Source of the DNA: Anthoceros angustus
Taxonomy: Eukaryota > Streptophyta > Anthocerotopsida > Anthocerotales > Anthocerotaceae
Direction: 5' to 3'
NCBI GenBank assembly: GCA_010909165.1
Contig: MU008170.1
Span: forward strand, 496,001-560,000
DNA length: 64,000 nucleotides
Shown here: piece by piece, positions 22,770 to 34,038 of the stretch
Layout: every line of letters starts with the position of its first letter
Position numbering within the stretch: the stretch's first letter is position 1
The notes under the pieces: model-generated
Told to the model about the DNA's origin: nothing
Databases searched by the model: none
The model's input: the letters and a program-made list of their open reading frames with translations, nothing else
Translations under genes and position numbers: made by a program

Positions 22770-23062
22770 GGGGACCGACATGACCCGCTGCGGACACTAA
22801 TGATCAAGCACGACATGACGGCACTAGAGGCTGACCTGAGATTTCTTCTTGAGGCCATCCCTAATGGTTTCACCTGTGGTGATGACTTGAAACTGCACTA
22901 TGAAGAGCTGTACGCGCATCGGGAAAGGTCAGATCCTGACCCATACTCAGTTCTGTTGGAAGAAACTGAATTCGAACTTAGCATAGCTGAACTCACTTCG
23001 ATTGTCTGCTGCAGGATCGATAGCCTTGGTAAGATGTGTTTTGGACCAGACGTCTACCAGTG
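22770..23062 (+). pseudogene. Degenerate copy 2 of the coiled-coil gene's C-terminal module
   Basis: The frame encodes ADLRFLLEAIPNGFTCGDDL, then HRERSDPDPYSVLLEE and FELSIAELTSIVCCRI. It matches the last ~80 residues of the gene ending at 22702, then diverges before the end. It has no own promoter or start that I can defend; it is most likely a duplicated exon fragment. Confidence 0.65.
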
Positions 23063-23479
23063 ACAAGGGATGCCGAATGTGACATCATTTCATACCACCG
23101 ATGTCACAGACAACAAACCTACATGTCCCATTACGCAAACTATTAGATCTCAAGAAAAGGAAAATAGTCCCATGCATCGAAAATTTTGTGGAGTTATGTT
23201 ACGTAGAAATACTATTCATAAAGATCTACCCACGTTCAGTTTCACATTTATGACCATCACATGGGGCAGCTGTATGATACAAAGACATGATTTCAGACTC
23301 TGAACCTGAAGAAAACAGCTACGCATGCACAGTAAGAGCCCAAGTGGGAACGGATGCAGAAAGCCACAACAAACATGGCTGATGGAAGGAGGTTCACCTT
23401 CAGGGTCCTTAGACTTGGGACGTCCGACTTTTGGACATGGAGTTCCTACTTGCTCACCTTAGGTCCTGTCAATATCTTT
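23063..23479. other. Intergenic, nothing recognised
   Basis: Mixed-composition sequence between module copy 2 and the 71-bp direct repeats; short ORFs only. Confidence 0.4.
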
Positions 23480-23640
23480 ATGAGTTTGCTCATCTGGTGT
23501 GAAGCCATCTGCTACCTCCTTTCTCGACAACCGGAACCAACTGAAATCTGATGAGTTTGCTCATCTGATGTGGAGTCTTCTGCTACCTCCTTTTTCAACA
23601 ACCGGATCAACCAGAAAACCCATGAGTTTGCTCATCTATG
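23480..23640 (+). repeat. 71-bp direct repeats beginning ATGAGTTTGCTCATCT
   Basis: ATGAGTTTGCTCATCT recurs at 23480, 23551 and 23622, with CTGCTACCTCCTTT and CAACAACCGGA(A)TCAACC between. The third copy is cut by the foldback element at 23645. Confidence 0.85.
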
Positions 23641-23644
23641 GCAT

Positions 23645-23807
23645 GCCGTTCGGGACATGTAGAAGTTTCACCCCCTTTTTTTCTTGTGATGTCCCTACTT
23701 GACACTCTAGTAGGGACACTCCAGCTTGATGGACACAGCCAGCTAGAGTGTCAAGTAGGGACATCGCAAAAGCAGAAGGGTTGAAACTTCTGGATGTCCC
23801 AAACGGC
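23645..23807. repeat. Foldback / MITE-like inverted repeat, ~65-bp arms
   Basis: The left arm (23645-23710, starting GCCGTTCGGGACAT) and the right arm (23743-23807, ending ATGTCCCAAACGGC) are inverted complements with a few mismatches. The inner 26 bases pair perfectly (GATGTCCCTACTTGACACTC then TAG). The loop is about 32 bases. It lies between the direct repeats and the inverted module copy, and appears to truncate both. No target-site duplication is visible. Confidence 0.85.
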
Positions 23808-24065
23808 AAATCTTCGTGCTGAAGTTTCCAATAATCACCACCGGTGACATTATGAGGGATGGCCTCAAGAAAAAATCTCAGCTCAGACTCCATCATTTCT
23901 TGATTGATTTGTTGTATCAAATGCTGGTAGTCCTGGTTGCTGAAGATGCTGTCAGCTCCCTCATCCCCAGCATGGACTCGTGGTCAGATTCTGAGAAACG
24001 TTGCTCTCCAGGTACAAGACAGTCTCTTCCCCACTCTCAGATTTTGCCTCTGCCACTTCAACAGA
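23808..24065 (-). pseudogene. Inverted copy 3 of the coiled-coil gene's exon 3
   Basis: On the minus strand this matches the region from EVAEAKSESGEETVLYLE to the QQINQEM, SELRFFLEAIPHNV and KLQHEDL part of the coiled-coil gene (about 22210-22575). Roughly 100 bp of the acidic segment is deleted and frameshifts are present. The match ends at the foldback element. Confidence 0.7.
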
Positions 24066-24257
24066 TACAAATGGCGATCTTATTCATCTTCTTCACGTTG
24101 TCATTTTTATCTTTTGATTATGTATACGCCTAAACTCGCAGCACCCAACCAGTAAGCAAAACTTGTCAGACTAAGCCAGTCAGACTTTGCTGAGTCCTGA
24201 ACCACCTTCAAGACTCAGCAAAACCATGAACGGTACAAGGGAGGTGACATCAGCGGC

Positions 24258-24524
24258 ATGGAGTTCCTAGGTCCCCAGTGGTCCATGGAAATGATCAAGC
24301 GAAACAATATGGCGCTAGATGCTGACCTGAGATTTCTTCTTCAGGCCATCCCTAATAAATTCACCTGTGGTGCTGATTTGAAACTGCATGATGAACCCCT
24401 GCACAAGCAACGGGAAAGGTCAGATCCTGACCCACACTCATGTCTGCTGGAAGAAACTGCATTCGAACTCAGCATAGTTGGACTGACGCTTGACTGTGTG
24501 CTGCAGGATATTTGGTTTCGTTAG
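24258..24524 (+). pseudogene. Degenerate copy 4 of the coiled-coil gene's C-terminal module
   Basis: An 88-residue ORF from ATG at 24258 encodes LDADLRFLLQAIPNKFTCGA, HKQRERSDPDPHSCLLEE and LSIVGLTLDCVLQDIWFR. Its intact frame, with the same spacing as the parent, means it could be a small expressed gene. An isolated duplicated exon fragment is the simpler reading. Confidence 0.55.
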
Positions 24525-24569
24525 CATGTCTTTTGGACATGTTTTTGACAGACATAACCGCATCGACTT

Positions 24570-24965
24570 ATGTTGACAAGAGATGTCGGATGGGATCTAA
24601 ATATCTCATTACACAAACGAATAGATGTCAAGAAGAGGAAAATAGGTCCATGCTTGGAAGCTATGTTATGGAAGAAAACTACTGTGAAAATTTTGCCTAA
24701 TCCTTCTGACTTAAGGGGTGCGTTGTATGGCGGGAGAGGAGTTGGAAGAATTTTATTTATGGAGGGACGATCTTTAACCCCAGAAGAAGTGCGGATGGTG
24801 TTCGATAACAAGAATGGTAAAAATAAGGATACAAGTGAAAATATTAAAAACAAACATACGATTGAAAACGTGAAAAACAAACATACGACTGAAAATGTTA
24901 AAAACAAACATACGGGTGCAAATGTCAAAAACAAACGTCCAAATAATGATGTTAAAAATAAATAA
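24570..24965 (+). CDS. Possible small ORF with 27-bp (9-residue) repeats
   Basis: A 131-residue ORF with true ATG. The C-terminal 45 residues are repeats of a nonapeptide around NVKNKHTTE (DNA about 24835-24960, units AATGTTAAAAACAAACATAC plus GACTGAA). The upstream part, including LRGALYGGRGVGRILFMEG, is not recognised. The AT-rich repeat may simply be a coding-phase minisatellite. Expression is unproven. Confidence 0.3.
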   Translation: MLTRDVGWDLNISLHKRIDVKKRKIGPCLEAMLWKKTTVKILPNPSDLRGALYGGRGVGRILFMEGRSLTPEEVRMVFDNKNGKNKDTSENIKNKHTIENVKNKHTTENVKNKHTGANVKNKRPNNDVKNK

Positions 24966-25283
24966 AAACATACAGACGAGTGAAAATGTACTGCGAGGAC
25001 TCCAAATGGGATTCGTCGTTATGGGGTTAAGTATGGGGTTAAGTTTACAGGTACCTATGAGGGTTAAGTCTACAGGCACTATGTATATATTTTACAAGCG
25101 TCCATGATGGTTACTTATGGACTGACCGTTAGCCATACAACGTGACAACGCGATAATTTCAATGTCAATATTTTTACATTCTGTATATTATGATTATTTA
25201 CATATAGTATTCTAAGAAACATATTAATCTATAATCATTTTGAGGTCATACATAGATAACCTGAAACCCGTCTGTCAAGAACG

Positions 25284-25424
25284 AAGAAGAAGAAGAAGAA
25301 GAATATATTATAGTCCACTTGGACGGAATTTTCCTGTCATGGGGCTTGGTACTTAACAGAAGAAGAAGAATATATTATAATCCACTTTGACGGAATTTTC
25401 CTGTCATGGAACTTGGTACTTAAC
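25284..25424 (+). repeat. Tandem ~70-bp repeat (GACGGAATTTTCCTGTCATG)
   Basis: AGAAGAAGAATATATTATA, then TCCACTTGGACGGAATTTTC and CTGTCATGG with CTTGGTACTTAAC, occurs twice with few changes. A related sequence on the opposite strand occurs twice at 38.56-38.79 kb. Confidence 0.85.
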
Positions 25425-25502
25425 AACTTGTACTATAGTGTGCACAAGCTACTTGCACCAAGGGCATCCACTGCCTTTAGGCACCCCATCTAAGTACCGA
25501 TC

Positions 25503-25565
25503 TAAGCGCATGATGCTTAAGATCTCAGTGCAGGATGCTTAAGATCTAAGCGCAAGATGCTTAAT
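25503..25565 (+). repeat. ~25-bp triplicate (GATGCTTAAGATCT)
   Basis: AAGCGCATGATGCTTAAGAT is repeated three times with small changes. Confidence 0.8.
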
Positions 25566-25705
25566 AACGGCTTTTTTATAAATATGTGTCCATTTGGCCT
25601 AAGTAATTTGGCCTAAGCAAATAATCTCGAACAAAATACAAGATAAGAAAGTTGTTTGTAATATTTGGATACTAGAACTGGAAAAAGATCAAAAACTTCT
25701 TTCAA

Positions 25706-25846
<141 letters not shown>

Positions 25847-25899
25847 GAAGGGGGTAGGGGTGTTCGATCTTGCTTTTTAATTTGAAATAATAATATGTA

Positions 25900-27202
25900 G
25901 TTTGAAGAGGTAGGGGCGTTCGGTAGCGTCAATTCCAGGTTAATTTTGTATGTCCGTCATTCCTTAATATGTACATGCGGTCAGCTCAAAAATGGAAAAA
26001 CTGTCGTGAGTGCACCAACAAGCACCTAACATGTATTTGTGCACTCAGGATAGTTATGCATCTCAAACAGCTTAATTTTATAAGCGAGGCCCCATTCTAA
26101 GGTTTTAAGGTTTGCAAACTCCTATTTTGGAAACATATTTAGGAGTTCAATAACATCGCCTCTCTGGATCCAACCTAAGATCTTAGAAATAAAAAACACA
26201 TAAAAACCATTGTTTCGATCTGTAAGATTTGCGCCACTTCCTTCTCTTTCAGTGGCTATTGTCAAACATGTCCTCGAAAGCACTAGTCCAGTTAGAGTTC
26301 ACGATGCCCCAGCAACGTGTCTGTATCACGATAGGTGTCTCATGATTAGTTGGACCTACTCGAACTTCACCAACTACATCAATTTCGGTTGCTTGTTCAA
26401 TTTCGTCAACATTGACCAATCCAGCATTTTGGGCCATTTCTTTGTCCAAGAGTTGGTAAGAAACGTCACAACCATCGTTCATCATTCTCACCTAGCCTTG
26501 AAATTGTTGAACTTAGAATAACTTGGTCTTGATAAGCTCACGTGTCCAGACATATAAAGTGCTCTTCTGGGTCACTGCAAACCCATACGCTAAAATGTTT
26601 TTGTCTGAAATTAGGAGCCGATCAAGGTGCTTAAGGTTTATGCAGGGCAACATGGTGGGCAAGCAATGTTTCTTGTTTTGGTTGTATCTAGCAAGATAAA
26701 TGAGCAATAAAAGCAAAAACATACTTAAAAAACACAAATCATTAATCATTGCATGAATTAAACCAAGAGCTAACTCTAGTCCCAACTAAATCACAACAAA
26801 AGTATGAAGAATGGCCGACTAAATAGTCATTAGTCTCTATGCATAGATCATCAAGACATACTTGATCTCCAGCATACCATACTTACTTAATCTCCAACAC
26901 ACTATACTTGTGCAAAAATACACGATAAGAATGTTTTCGTAAACTTGATGAGATTAAAACATGATCATCGCATGCAACAAACTTAAAGAAGCACCATTGC
27001 TTTCATGAAAATCTTGAATATGAACTAATTATTATTTTATTTCATATTTAATAGGTTATTAAGCTTCAAATTGGAATGAAAAGTGATGTTGTTCTTGAAA
27101 TATTGAAAGACTCAACAACATCGCTTCTACACTGAATCCCACAATGAAAAAGTGGGGTTAAGAAAACCTCTCATGGAGAGACCAGTTCAGATTATTTCTC
27201 AA
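25900..27202. other. AT-rich intergenic, nothing recognised
   Basis: No ORF with recognisable content. Part of this stretch (27007-27025) reappears in the mosaic at 28.34 kb. Confidence 0.4.
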
Positions 27203-27646
27203 CTATCGTGGTGCTAGACAAACTTGGGGTGGAGGTGAATCTATAGAGTATTGCAAATCACAATGATCTCGTCTATATGATGCAGATCGCCTACTGATGC
27301 AATAGTGGTCTAAAAGTTCAACCTCAGCAATTTGTAGGCACAACTTACATAGCTCTTTTATTCGCTCATCTATGGGATCAGCAAAGTAACATGTAACTCT
27401 TCCACTAAAAAAAAATGGAAAAGTTAATATCAAATAATATGGAGATACTTTCGGATAATTCTCTCCTCCGCTTGTAACAAGTGTAGATACCCCAGATCTC
27501 ACAACGTCAATAGCATTATCAAAAGGCCATATTATTTCACCACATCTATACGCAACCCCTGGTCCAAATTCAAATGGTTGTGTCTTTACAAAAACCAATA
27601 CGGTTTGTAATATTAGATATATTTTTAATAGATAAATACATTTCAT
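27203..27646 (-). CDS. Gnk2-like (DUF26-like) small secreted cysteine-rich protein 2
   Basis: An intronless 147-residue ORF with ATG at 27644-27646. The N-terminus (CIYLLKIYLILQTVLVFVK) is a likely signal peptide. It aligns end to end with the protein at 1017-1463: YRCGEII, VVRSGVSTLV, SGRVTCYF, LCKLCLQIAEVELLDHYC, then RRSA and HCDLQYSID. All seven cysteines are kept and the first core spacing is 13 residues. This is a divergent paralog, not an assembly copy. Secreted Gnk2-like proteins are linked to defence in other plants; here that is inference. About 40 bp of its C-terminal coding sequence recurs in the mosaic at 28.59-28.63 kb. Confidence 0.65.
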   Translation of the reverse strand: MKCIYLLKIYLILQTVLVFVKTQPFEFGPGVAYRCGEIIWPFDNAIDVVRSGVSTLVTSGGENYPKVSPYYLILTFPFFFSGRVTCYFADPIDERIKELCKLCLQIAEVELLDHYCISRRSASYRRDHCDLQYSIDSPPPQVCLAPR

Positions 27647-27741
27647 TCTATATGCTACTGAATGACACCAAATTTCTGAATTTTTGAGTTGAACAAATTT
27701 CAGGATGTGAAATCCTTAGTGCATTGTATATTTATTTTGAT

Positions 27742-27744
<3 letters not shown>

Positions 27745-27793
<49 letters not shown>
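27745..27793 (+). repeat. (AAT)n microsatellite
   Basis: About 16 AAT triplets directly upstream of duplicated block A. Confidence 0.95.
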
Positions 27794-27794
<1 letters not shown>

Positions 27795-27801
27795 TGTATG
27801 G

Positions 27802-28345
27802 AATGTTAGGTCAATATAAAGTGATTTAATATTATTATGTACAGCTCATAAAAGTTATCACAGTTTATTTGGTCACCAATATATTTTTTGAAAATATCGC
27901 TTAGTTACTTGTCGCTTTTTGGGTTGTTCCTCCTCACACTTCAGGAGTAGATGGGATTTTCCATCTCGTGTATTAATAACGTCTACTCTATTCTATCTTG
28001 TCAAGTATGTTTTGTGTCAAGTCTTTGAAATAGACTATCTTTAAGGAGTTCAAAATCTCATATACCCAATTAACTCTAAGCAACACAACTATATGTGAAA
28101 TGGAATTAATATAATGGCATGTCATCCTCTAGAAAAAAGCTCCTATACACCAACAGGAAATGGTTTATAATCGATGTCCTTGTGCAGCGGATTATGGAGA
28201 ACCTATAACATTTTTAATGTCTCATGTTTTTTGTGGTAATTTATGTTTTTCTCGAATACTCATGGAGAAACCATTTTATATTCTGTTGTATAATTTAAGG
28301 ACTCCTCATCTAAATTACGTAGGAGCCAGCGGTTTTGATGAAAAT
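27802..28345. repeat. Block A, copy 1 (second copy at 29130-29675)
   Basis: From AATGTTAGGTCAATATAAAG to GATGAAAAT the sequence matches 29130-29675 almost base for base. It contains a copy of the dispersed GATGGGATTTTCCATC element. Confidence 0.9.
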
Positions 28346-28635
28346 CTTGAATATGAACAGGACAAGCCTGCCTCACCTGTCAGGCATCAGGGTGCGCTTG
28401 TGGCCAAGGAATCTGCGATGTCCTTGCACAGCTCGAGCCATGTTGCCGTCATAGGTGGGAACGAAGACGTCGCTGGCCACAGCCACCATGTAGTCCAGGG
28501 CTGCCATGCGGTTCTGATAATCCTTGAAGGGACTAAGCTCCTCTGGCGAGGCCAAGGTTTCTTTGGTAACCACCTTGGGAAGAAGGAGGTGAATCTATAG
28601 AGTATTGCAAATCACAATGATCTCGCCTATATGAT
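28340..28635. repeat. Mosaic segment built from three other loci
   Basis: Starting in block A, the sequence continues as 27007-27025, then as 31149-31391 (O-fucosyltransferase exon 8 and its splice donor), then as 27231-27281 (end of the Gnk2-like gene), then as block B. Switch points fall at GAAAAT, TATGAAC, GGAGGTGAA and CTATATGAT, each shared by both partners. The ORF through it is a fragment of the fucosyltransferase exon in antisense. Confidence 0.85.
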
Positions 28636-29138
28636 TAACTATTTGTAAAAATATTCATACTATGAATATATATAACTAGACTCAGAGAAGGGTACCCGTG
28701 ATGGTTTTTACATTAGATGATTTTCATGAGGAAGAAATATTGACAACGGTAAAGGTTTTATATGGGATATTTTATGATAAAAATACTGACAACACTGCGG
28801 TGCTGGGGACCGTCAAGTGATCATTTTAGCGACGCTCAGTACTCTTGTTAGAAAGAACTTTGTTTTCTTACTGGCTATACGAAACAGGCCAAAAGAATTA
28901 AGTACAAATATAACTCATCCCTGTAAGCAGACACCCCTGCAACAAGGGCACCCATAGTGGACTAAGGAACATCAAGACTTCCTCGCATCCCTCAAATTTC
29001 GACTCTTGCTCCTCCGGAGGCCGGATGTACAATTGCGGAGCTTAGATAGGAGGAATGCAACCAGGCTCTCCTTCACGGGATTTATTGCAAACAATGACCT
29101 ATACAATGTCGAAACGGGATGCAATGGGAAAATGTTAG
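28627..29138. repeat. Block B, copy 1 (second copy at 30191-30710)
   Basis: Matches 30191-30710 except for shorter homopolymers in this copy (AAAAA versus AAAAAAA, CCCC versus CCCCC, and others). It then switches back to block A at AATGTTAGG. Confidence 0.9.
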
Positions 29139-29675
29139 GTCAATATAAAGTGATTTAATATTATTATGTACAGCTCATAAAAGTTATCACAGTTTATTTG
29201 GTCACCAATATATTTTTTGAAAATATCGCTTAGTTACTTGTCGCTTTTTGGGTTGTTCCTCCTCACACTTCAGGAGTAGATGGGATTTTCCATCTCGTGT
29301 ATTAATAACGTCTACTCTATTCTATCTTGTCAAGTATGTTTTGTGTCAAGTCTTTGAAATAGACTATCTTTAAGGAGTTCAAAATCTCATATACCCAATT
29401 AACTCTAAGCAACACAACTATATGTGAAATGGAATTAATATAATGGCATGTCATCCTCTAGAAAAAAGCTCCTATACACCAACAGGAAATGGTTTATAAT
29501 CGATGTCCTTGTGCAGCGGATTATGGAGAACCTATAACATTTTTAATGTCTCATGTTTTTTGTGGTAATTTATGTTTTTCTCGAATACTCATGGAGAAAC
29601 CATTTTATATTCTGTTGTATAATTTAAGGACTCCTCATCTAAATTACGTAGGAGCCAGCGGTTTTTGATGAAAAT
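29130..29675. repeat. Block A, copy 2
   Basis: Second copy of 27802-28345, followed by unique AT-rich sequence to 30190 in which no gene is seen. Confidence 0.9.
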
Positions 29676-30190
29676 TAATTAATTATAGCTAGTATTAAAA
29701 TTTTAAAAAATATTGAAATGAGTGGCCGAAAACTAAAAAATGCAAAATGGTAAAGTGCCAAAAACATGCTGGTGTGTACACACCTCGATTGTAAGGAGTG
29801 GGAGAATGCACACCCTGGTGAGAGGAGGGGGAGAGCGCACACCTCCGCCAGGATCCAAGCTCCCGATTGCACATCGAGATTGGATTCAATCCTTCGAGGG
29901 GTTCAATTTCTGTGCAAATATGAGCAAGTCTCAAAAGCCATGGTGTTAACAAGGTAAATAGATAAAATAAATCATAATATTTATCCACTATCTTTTGTGA
30001 GGTATACAAGTTGAAACTTCTTTTTTCAAATGACTACTTAGTTGACATTAGGCAGTCCAAAACCGATGGATCTCGTAATAGATGAGACGTGATACTTTTT
30101 TGAACAGGAGCTGAAACTTATGAATTCCACATATTATCCTCCTCAATTATTTGAATACGATCGTTTGTCTAAATTTATGACTTAAATATG

Positions 30191-30710
30191 CTATATGATT
30201 AACTATTTGTAAAAATATTCATACTATGAATATATATAACTAGACTCAGAGAAGGGTACCCGTGATGGTTTTTACATTAGATGATTTTCATGAGGAAGAA
30301 ATATTGACAACGGTAAAGGTTTTTATATGGGATATTTTTATGATAAAAAAATACTGACAACACTGCGGTGCTGGGGACCGTCAAGTGATCATTTTAGCGA
30401 CGCTCAGTACTCTTGTTAGAAAGAACTTTGTTTTCTTACTGGCTATACGAAACAGGCCAAAAAGAATTAAGTACAAATATAACTCATCCCTGTAAGCAGA
30501 CACCCCCTGCAACAAGGGCACCCATAGTGGACTAAGGAACATCAAGACTTCCTCGCATCCCTCAAATTTCGACTCTTGCTCCTCCGGAGGCCGGATGTAC
30601 AATTGCGGAGCTTAGATAGGGAGGAATGCAACCAGGCTCTCCTTCACGGGATTTATTGCAAACAATGACCTATACAATGTCGAAACGGGATGCAATGGGA
30701 AAATGTTAGG
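30191..30710. repeat. Block B, copy 2
   Basis: Second copy of 28627-29138. It abuts the 3' flank of the O-fucosyltransferase gene. Confidence 0.9.
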
Positions 30711-30836
30711 CCATGGATCCCAGCCATGGGTGATTGGTACACCACTGCCCTTGTTGTTCAGAAAGGGATCAAAGAATTTTTTATTGGGCTAAAACAATGA
30801 ATGAATACCTACACAGGATAGGGGAAGAGAGGTCGG

Positions 30837-33800
30837 CTATCGTTGTCTCAGCTTGTGCTGCACAGCAGGAGAGGGAGCCCGGCACAAGCACTCAGTTGGG
30901 TTAGCATAGAAATTCTCTTCCTGCTTCACTCTGGATGGAGACAAAGGCTTCCTGTCATGGTGCGATCCTTGCCTACTCCTGTGTGTCCTCTGTACCTGCT
31001 TCTTCAGTGAGATCCAATCCAGATCCCCACTGGTATAGGCATCCAAGAGCTTCACGAGCTCAACCCTGGAGACAAAAAGCCCCTAAGAATTCAGTCTGTT
31101 TGAAACTTACACTGGAAAACGCAAGCAACTATCTGTGGGCTTGTGCAATATGAACGGGACAAGCCTGCCTCACCTGTCAGGCATCAGGGTGCGCTTGTGG
31201 CCAAGGAATCTGCGATGTCCTTGCACAGCTCGAGCCATGTTGCCGTCATAGGTGGGAACGAAGACGTCGCTGGCCACAGCCACCATGTAGTCCAGGGCTG
31301 CCATGCGGTTCTGATAATCCTTGAAGGGACTAAGCTCCTCTGGCGAGGCCAAGGTTTCTTTGGTAACCACCTTGGGGAAGAAGGAGGTGAAGGACTTCAT
31401 CCGCTGCTCACCGCCGTAGATCTGGCCTGCAGCGACGTAGATGACGGTCTCCTCCGGGTATCCCATAGCCTTGAGCATGAGCCCAATTTCACGGGGAGTG
31501 AGGGGGCACGAGCCTTCTGCTCGCCTCTGTACTGGGTCGATCTCTTTCTCCTTCCACCGGCTCACATTGTACCGGATCCCTTTTAGCTCTAGGGACTCCC
31601 GATGACTCAACCCGAATGTGCATCCGGAGAAGGCCAGCATGTCTTTCTCGTACCTGCAGCAACGTACGCAGAGGAGATCAGCACCCTCCCACCGGGCAGC
31701 AGGGCGTCATGCAATGCGAGTCATTTACCTCAAGTGCAGTGCGATGAATGGGCCTTGGCTTTTCAGTCTCTTGATGATCTTGTTGGCTAGATCTCGGATC
31801 GCTGGATGGAATGTGAGAGCCCGGTAGTTTGCTCTGCAACGCAAACGCTGGATGTCGCGGTCTATCCGATTGTTTGCAAGTCGGGAGTCTGTAAGCACAA
31901 ACCGGATTACTTGATGCTCCTTCAGCAGCGGCAGAATCTCTTCCTCATAGTAACTTGTCTGCGGCAAGACAGCAGGAAGGAGTGTTAGCTCTGAGTTTTT
32001 CAGCTGTAGCAAGTTGGTAGCAGCTGCAGTTGTGAAAAGAAATGGGAGTTCGGGCTAACCTCAGACCATGAACGAGGAGCAAGCTCAAACACAGTACGAT
32101 TCTGCAAGTGCGGAGGAAGGGCCATGACCACTTTGACATCGTCCTGGAGAGAGGTGATGAAGTGCTCCACGTCAAAGACCTTTCCAAAGTCACTGCAAGA
32201 GGGAGACTGTTCATTGACATGCGCACAAAGCGTGAACCGCCGAATACATGCCTTCTTTGGATAAAGCTCTGCCCCCTTTCATACCTTGGGTCCGCCCAGT
32301 AGGAAGTATGATCTAGTTCCGGAATGACCAGGGTGGCATTCAAGACTCGGGCCACAGCCACCATGTCACAAATCTGGCACATAGAGTTACTGCAAAAATG
32401 AGAAAAAAAATTGAACGAATAACACTTCCAGGCCTCATCACAGACTCAGATGTACGTGCTCGTACCCCAGTGCGCATTTGATTGAGTCCTCCATTTGCAA
32501 ACATCAGAATGTATCCATTGGTCGTATCCGTAGCTCCTGCCCGAGAGGGAGGCAGAGTTAAGAAGCCAATAAAGGGACTAGAATCACACCCAAGGAGATG
32601 AGCAAATTGTGCGTGAAAGGTGCAGGAAGCCTTACTTTGGTAATGGTCCGCAGGCTTTACACATTGCTTCAATTTGCCGGAGCTCAGGGGCTTTGCCCAA
32701 GGATATAGATCTCCCCAGTTTGACTGATGAAGATAATCAGGTAAGGTGATGGAATTGGGAAAGCCTTCGAAAAAAAAAAAAACAAGCCAAGGTCCAGCGA
32801 GGACGGAAGGTCCACAAAGCATACCTGATCAATAGCTGAAGTATCCACACCTGGAAGGCCTTGTTCTTTATCTCCCACCCTTCTGACCACATCAGAGGCT
32901 AGAAAAGAAGAATCGCTTCTTTCCTCAGACGCTAAGTCTACTGACTGGGTTACCCAGCTTTTCAATTGCTTGCGGTCGCTGCGCACCTGCCCATCAAGAA
33001 CAGGAATGGGTGGTCCAGTGTCACTAGCCTGAAACTGTGTGAGCTCCTGTCCAGTTTGACTAGATTGGGCCACACTTTGTGAATGAGAAGATAGTTGGTG
33101 GAAACTGTGACCATCCTCCGGCCTGGAGGCAACTCTCGACCTGGAGACTTCATTGTTGGCTATCTGTTTGAGGGGCGTGGGAAGAGCCTTCCAATACTGT
33201 CCTAAAACACCTGAATCTGTCAAGGAATCTTCTCTCAAAACATTTATTGGCATATCCGAGACAACTGATTGCACTTGTCCCAACGTTGGCACCTGCAATG
33301 TCCATCAGAGTGTGTTCGTGTGAAGTCCATTAGCTTGTGTTCAAAGACATAGATGACTATTTCAATTGCTATGTTGCTGAACTGAAATCATGCGACTCCT
33401 AGACTGGGTTGCTTTGGAGGACCAGGTCAGGGTGGAGTTTAGGCAGGGAATTCAGACCTACAAGCATTTGCTTAAGCAGATGCGGACAAAGTTGATTCAA
33501 CGAAGTTCCTAAAACTGGGTACTTTAACGCAAGAAGATCTTCAGGCGTAGGTAAGGGTTCGTTTGGAACAGACACAGGAAGAGAGAAGCAAGAAGAAGAA
33601 GAGCCTCCCAGAGAAGCCAAACAAAAGAGGAGCGACACATACACACGGAAGGGAGGCAGCAAAAAAGATACAACAATGAGAGCAAGAACACACCTTGAGA
33701 GGATTGATGAGGACACCGAACCCCCCTGTCACAATCTGCAGAAGAAGAAACATGGAGACCAACCCACTGATGCAGCAAGTGGCCAAAACTCTGGTCTTGC

Positions 33801-34038
33801 GTACAGCCTGGTCCGCGGAATGCAGTCTTCTCTGAGGCCCCATTCCACAGCCCCCAACATCCACTACACCCACGTCCAGGGATTCGTTCCTGTTAATCCC
33901 TGCGGGCGACGGAGCTGCTCCAGCAACGGACGGCCTGTCCAGCTTCTCGAACTTGCTGTCCTGTCTCAGAATTGCAGACGAATTCACCGAGTTCTTTATC
34001 TCCAGGTGCACCTGCAGATCATTCATAGCCCCGCGCAT
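30837..34038 (-). CDS. Plant O-fucosyltransferase family protein, Golgi type II membrane form
   Basis: Nine exons join in phase: 33694-34038, 32825-33292, 32636-32723, 32466-32536, 32285-32373, 32060-32192, 31729-31958, 31174-31653 and 30837-31065, giving 710 residues. Introns are 75-108 bp except the first (401 bp). A transmembrane anchor lies at about residues 84-104 ([20 protein letters not shown]). Family blocks are [92 protein letters not shown] and [15 protein letters not shown]. These fit the plant GDP-fucose protein O-fucosyltransferase-like group, Golgi glycosyltransferases acting on cell-wall polymers or proteins. The start may be 20-25 codons further up: the duplicate at 35.7 kb has two extra bases that keep an upstream ATG in frame. 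Confidence 0.9.

Noticed and set aside
28160-28600. 146-residue plus-strand ORF
   Set aside because: Runs through the mosaic; its second half is the O-fucosyltransferase exon in antisense.
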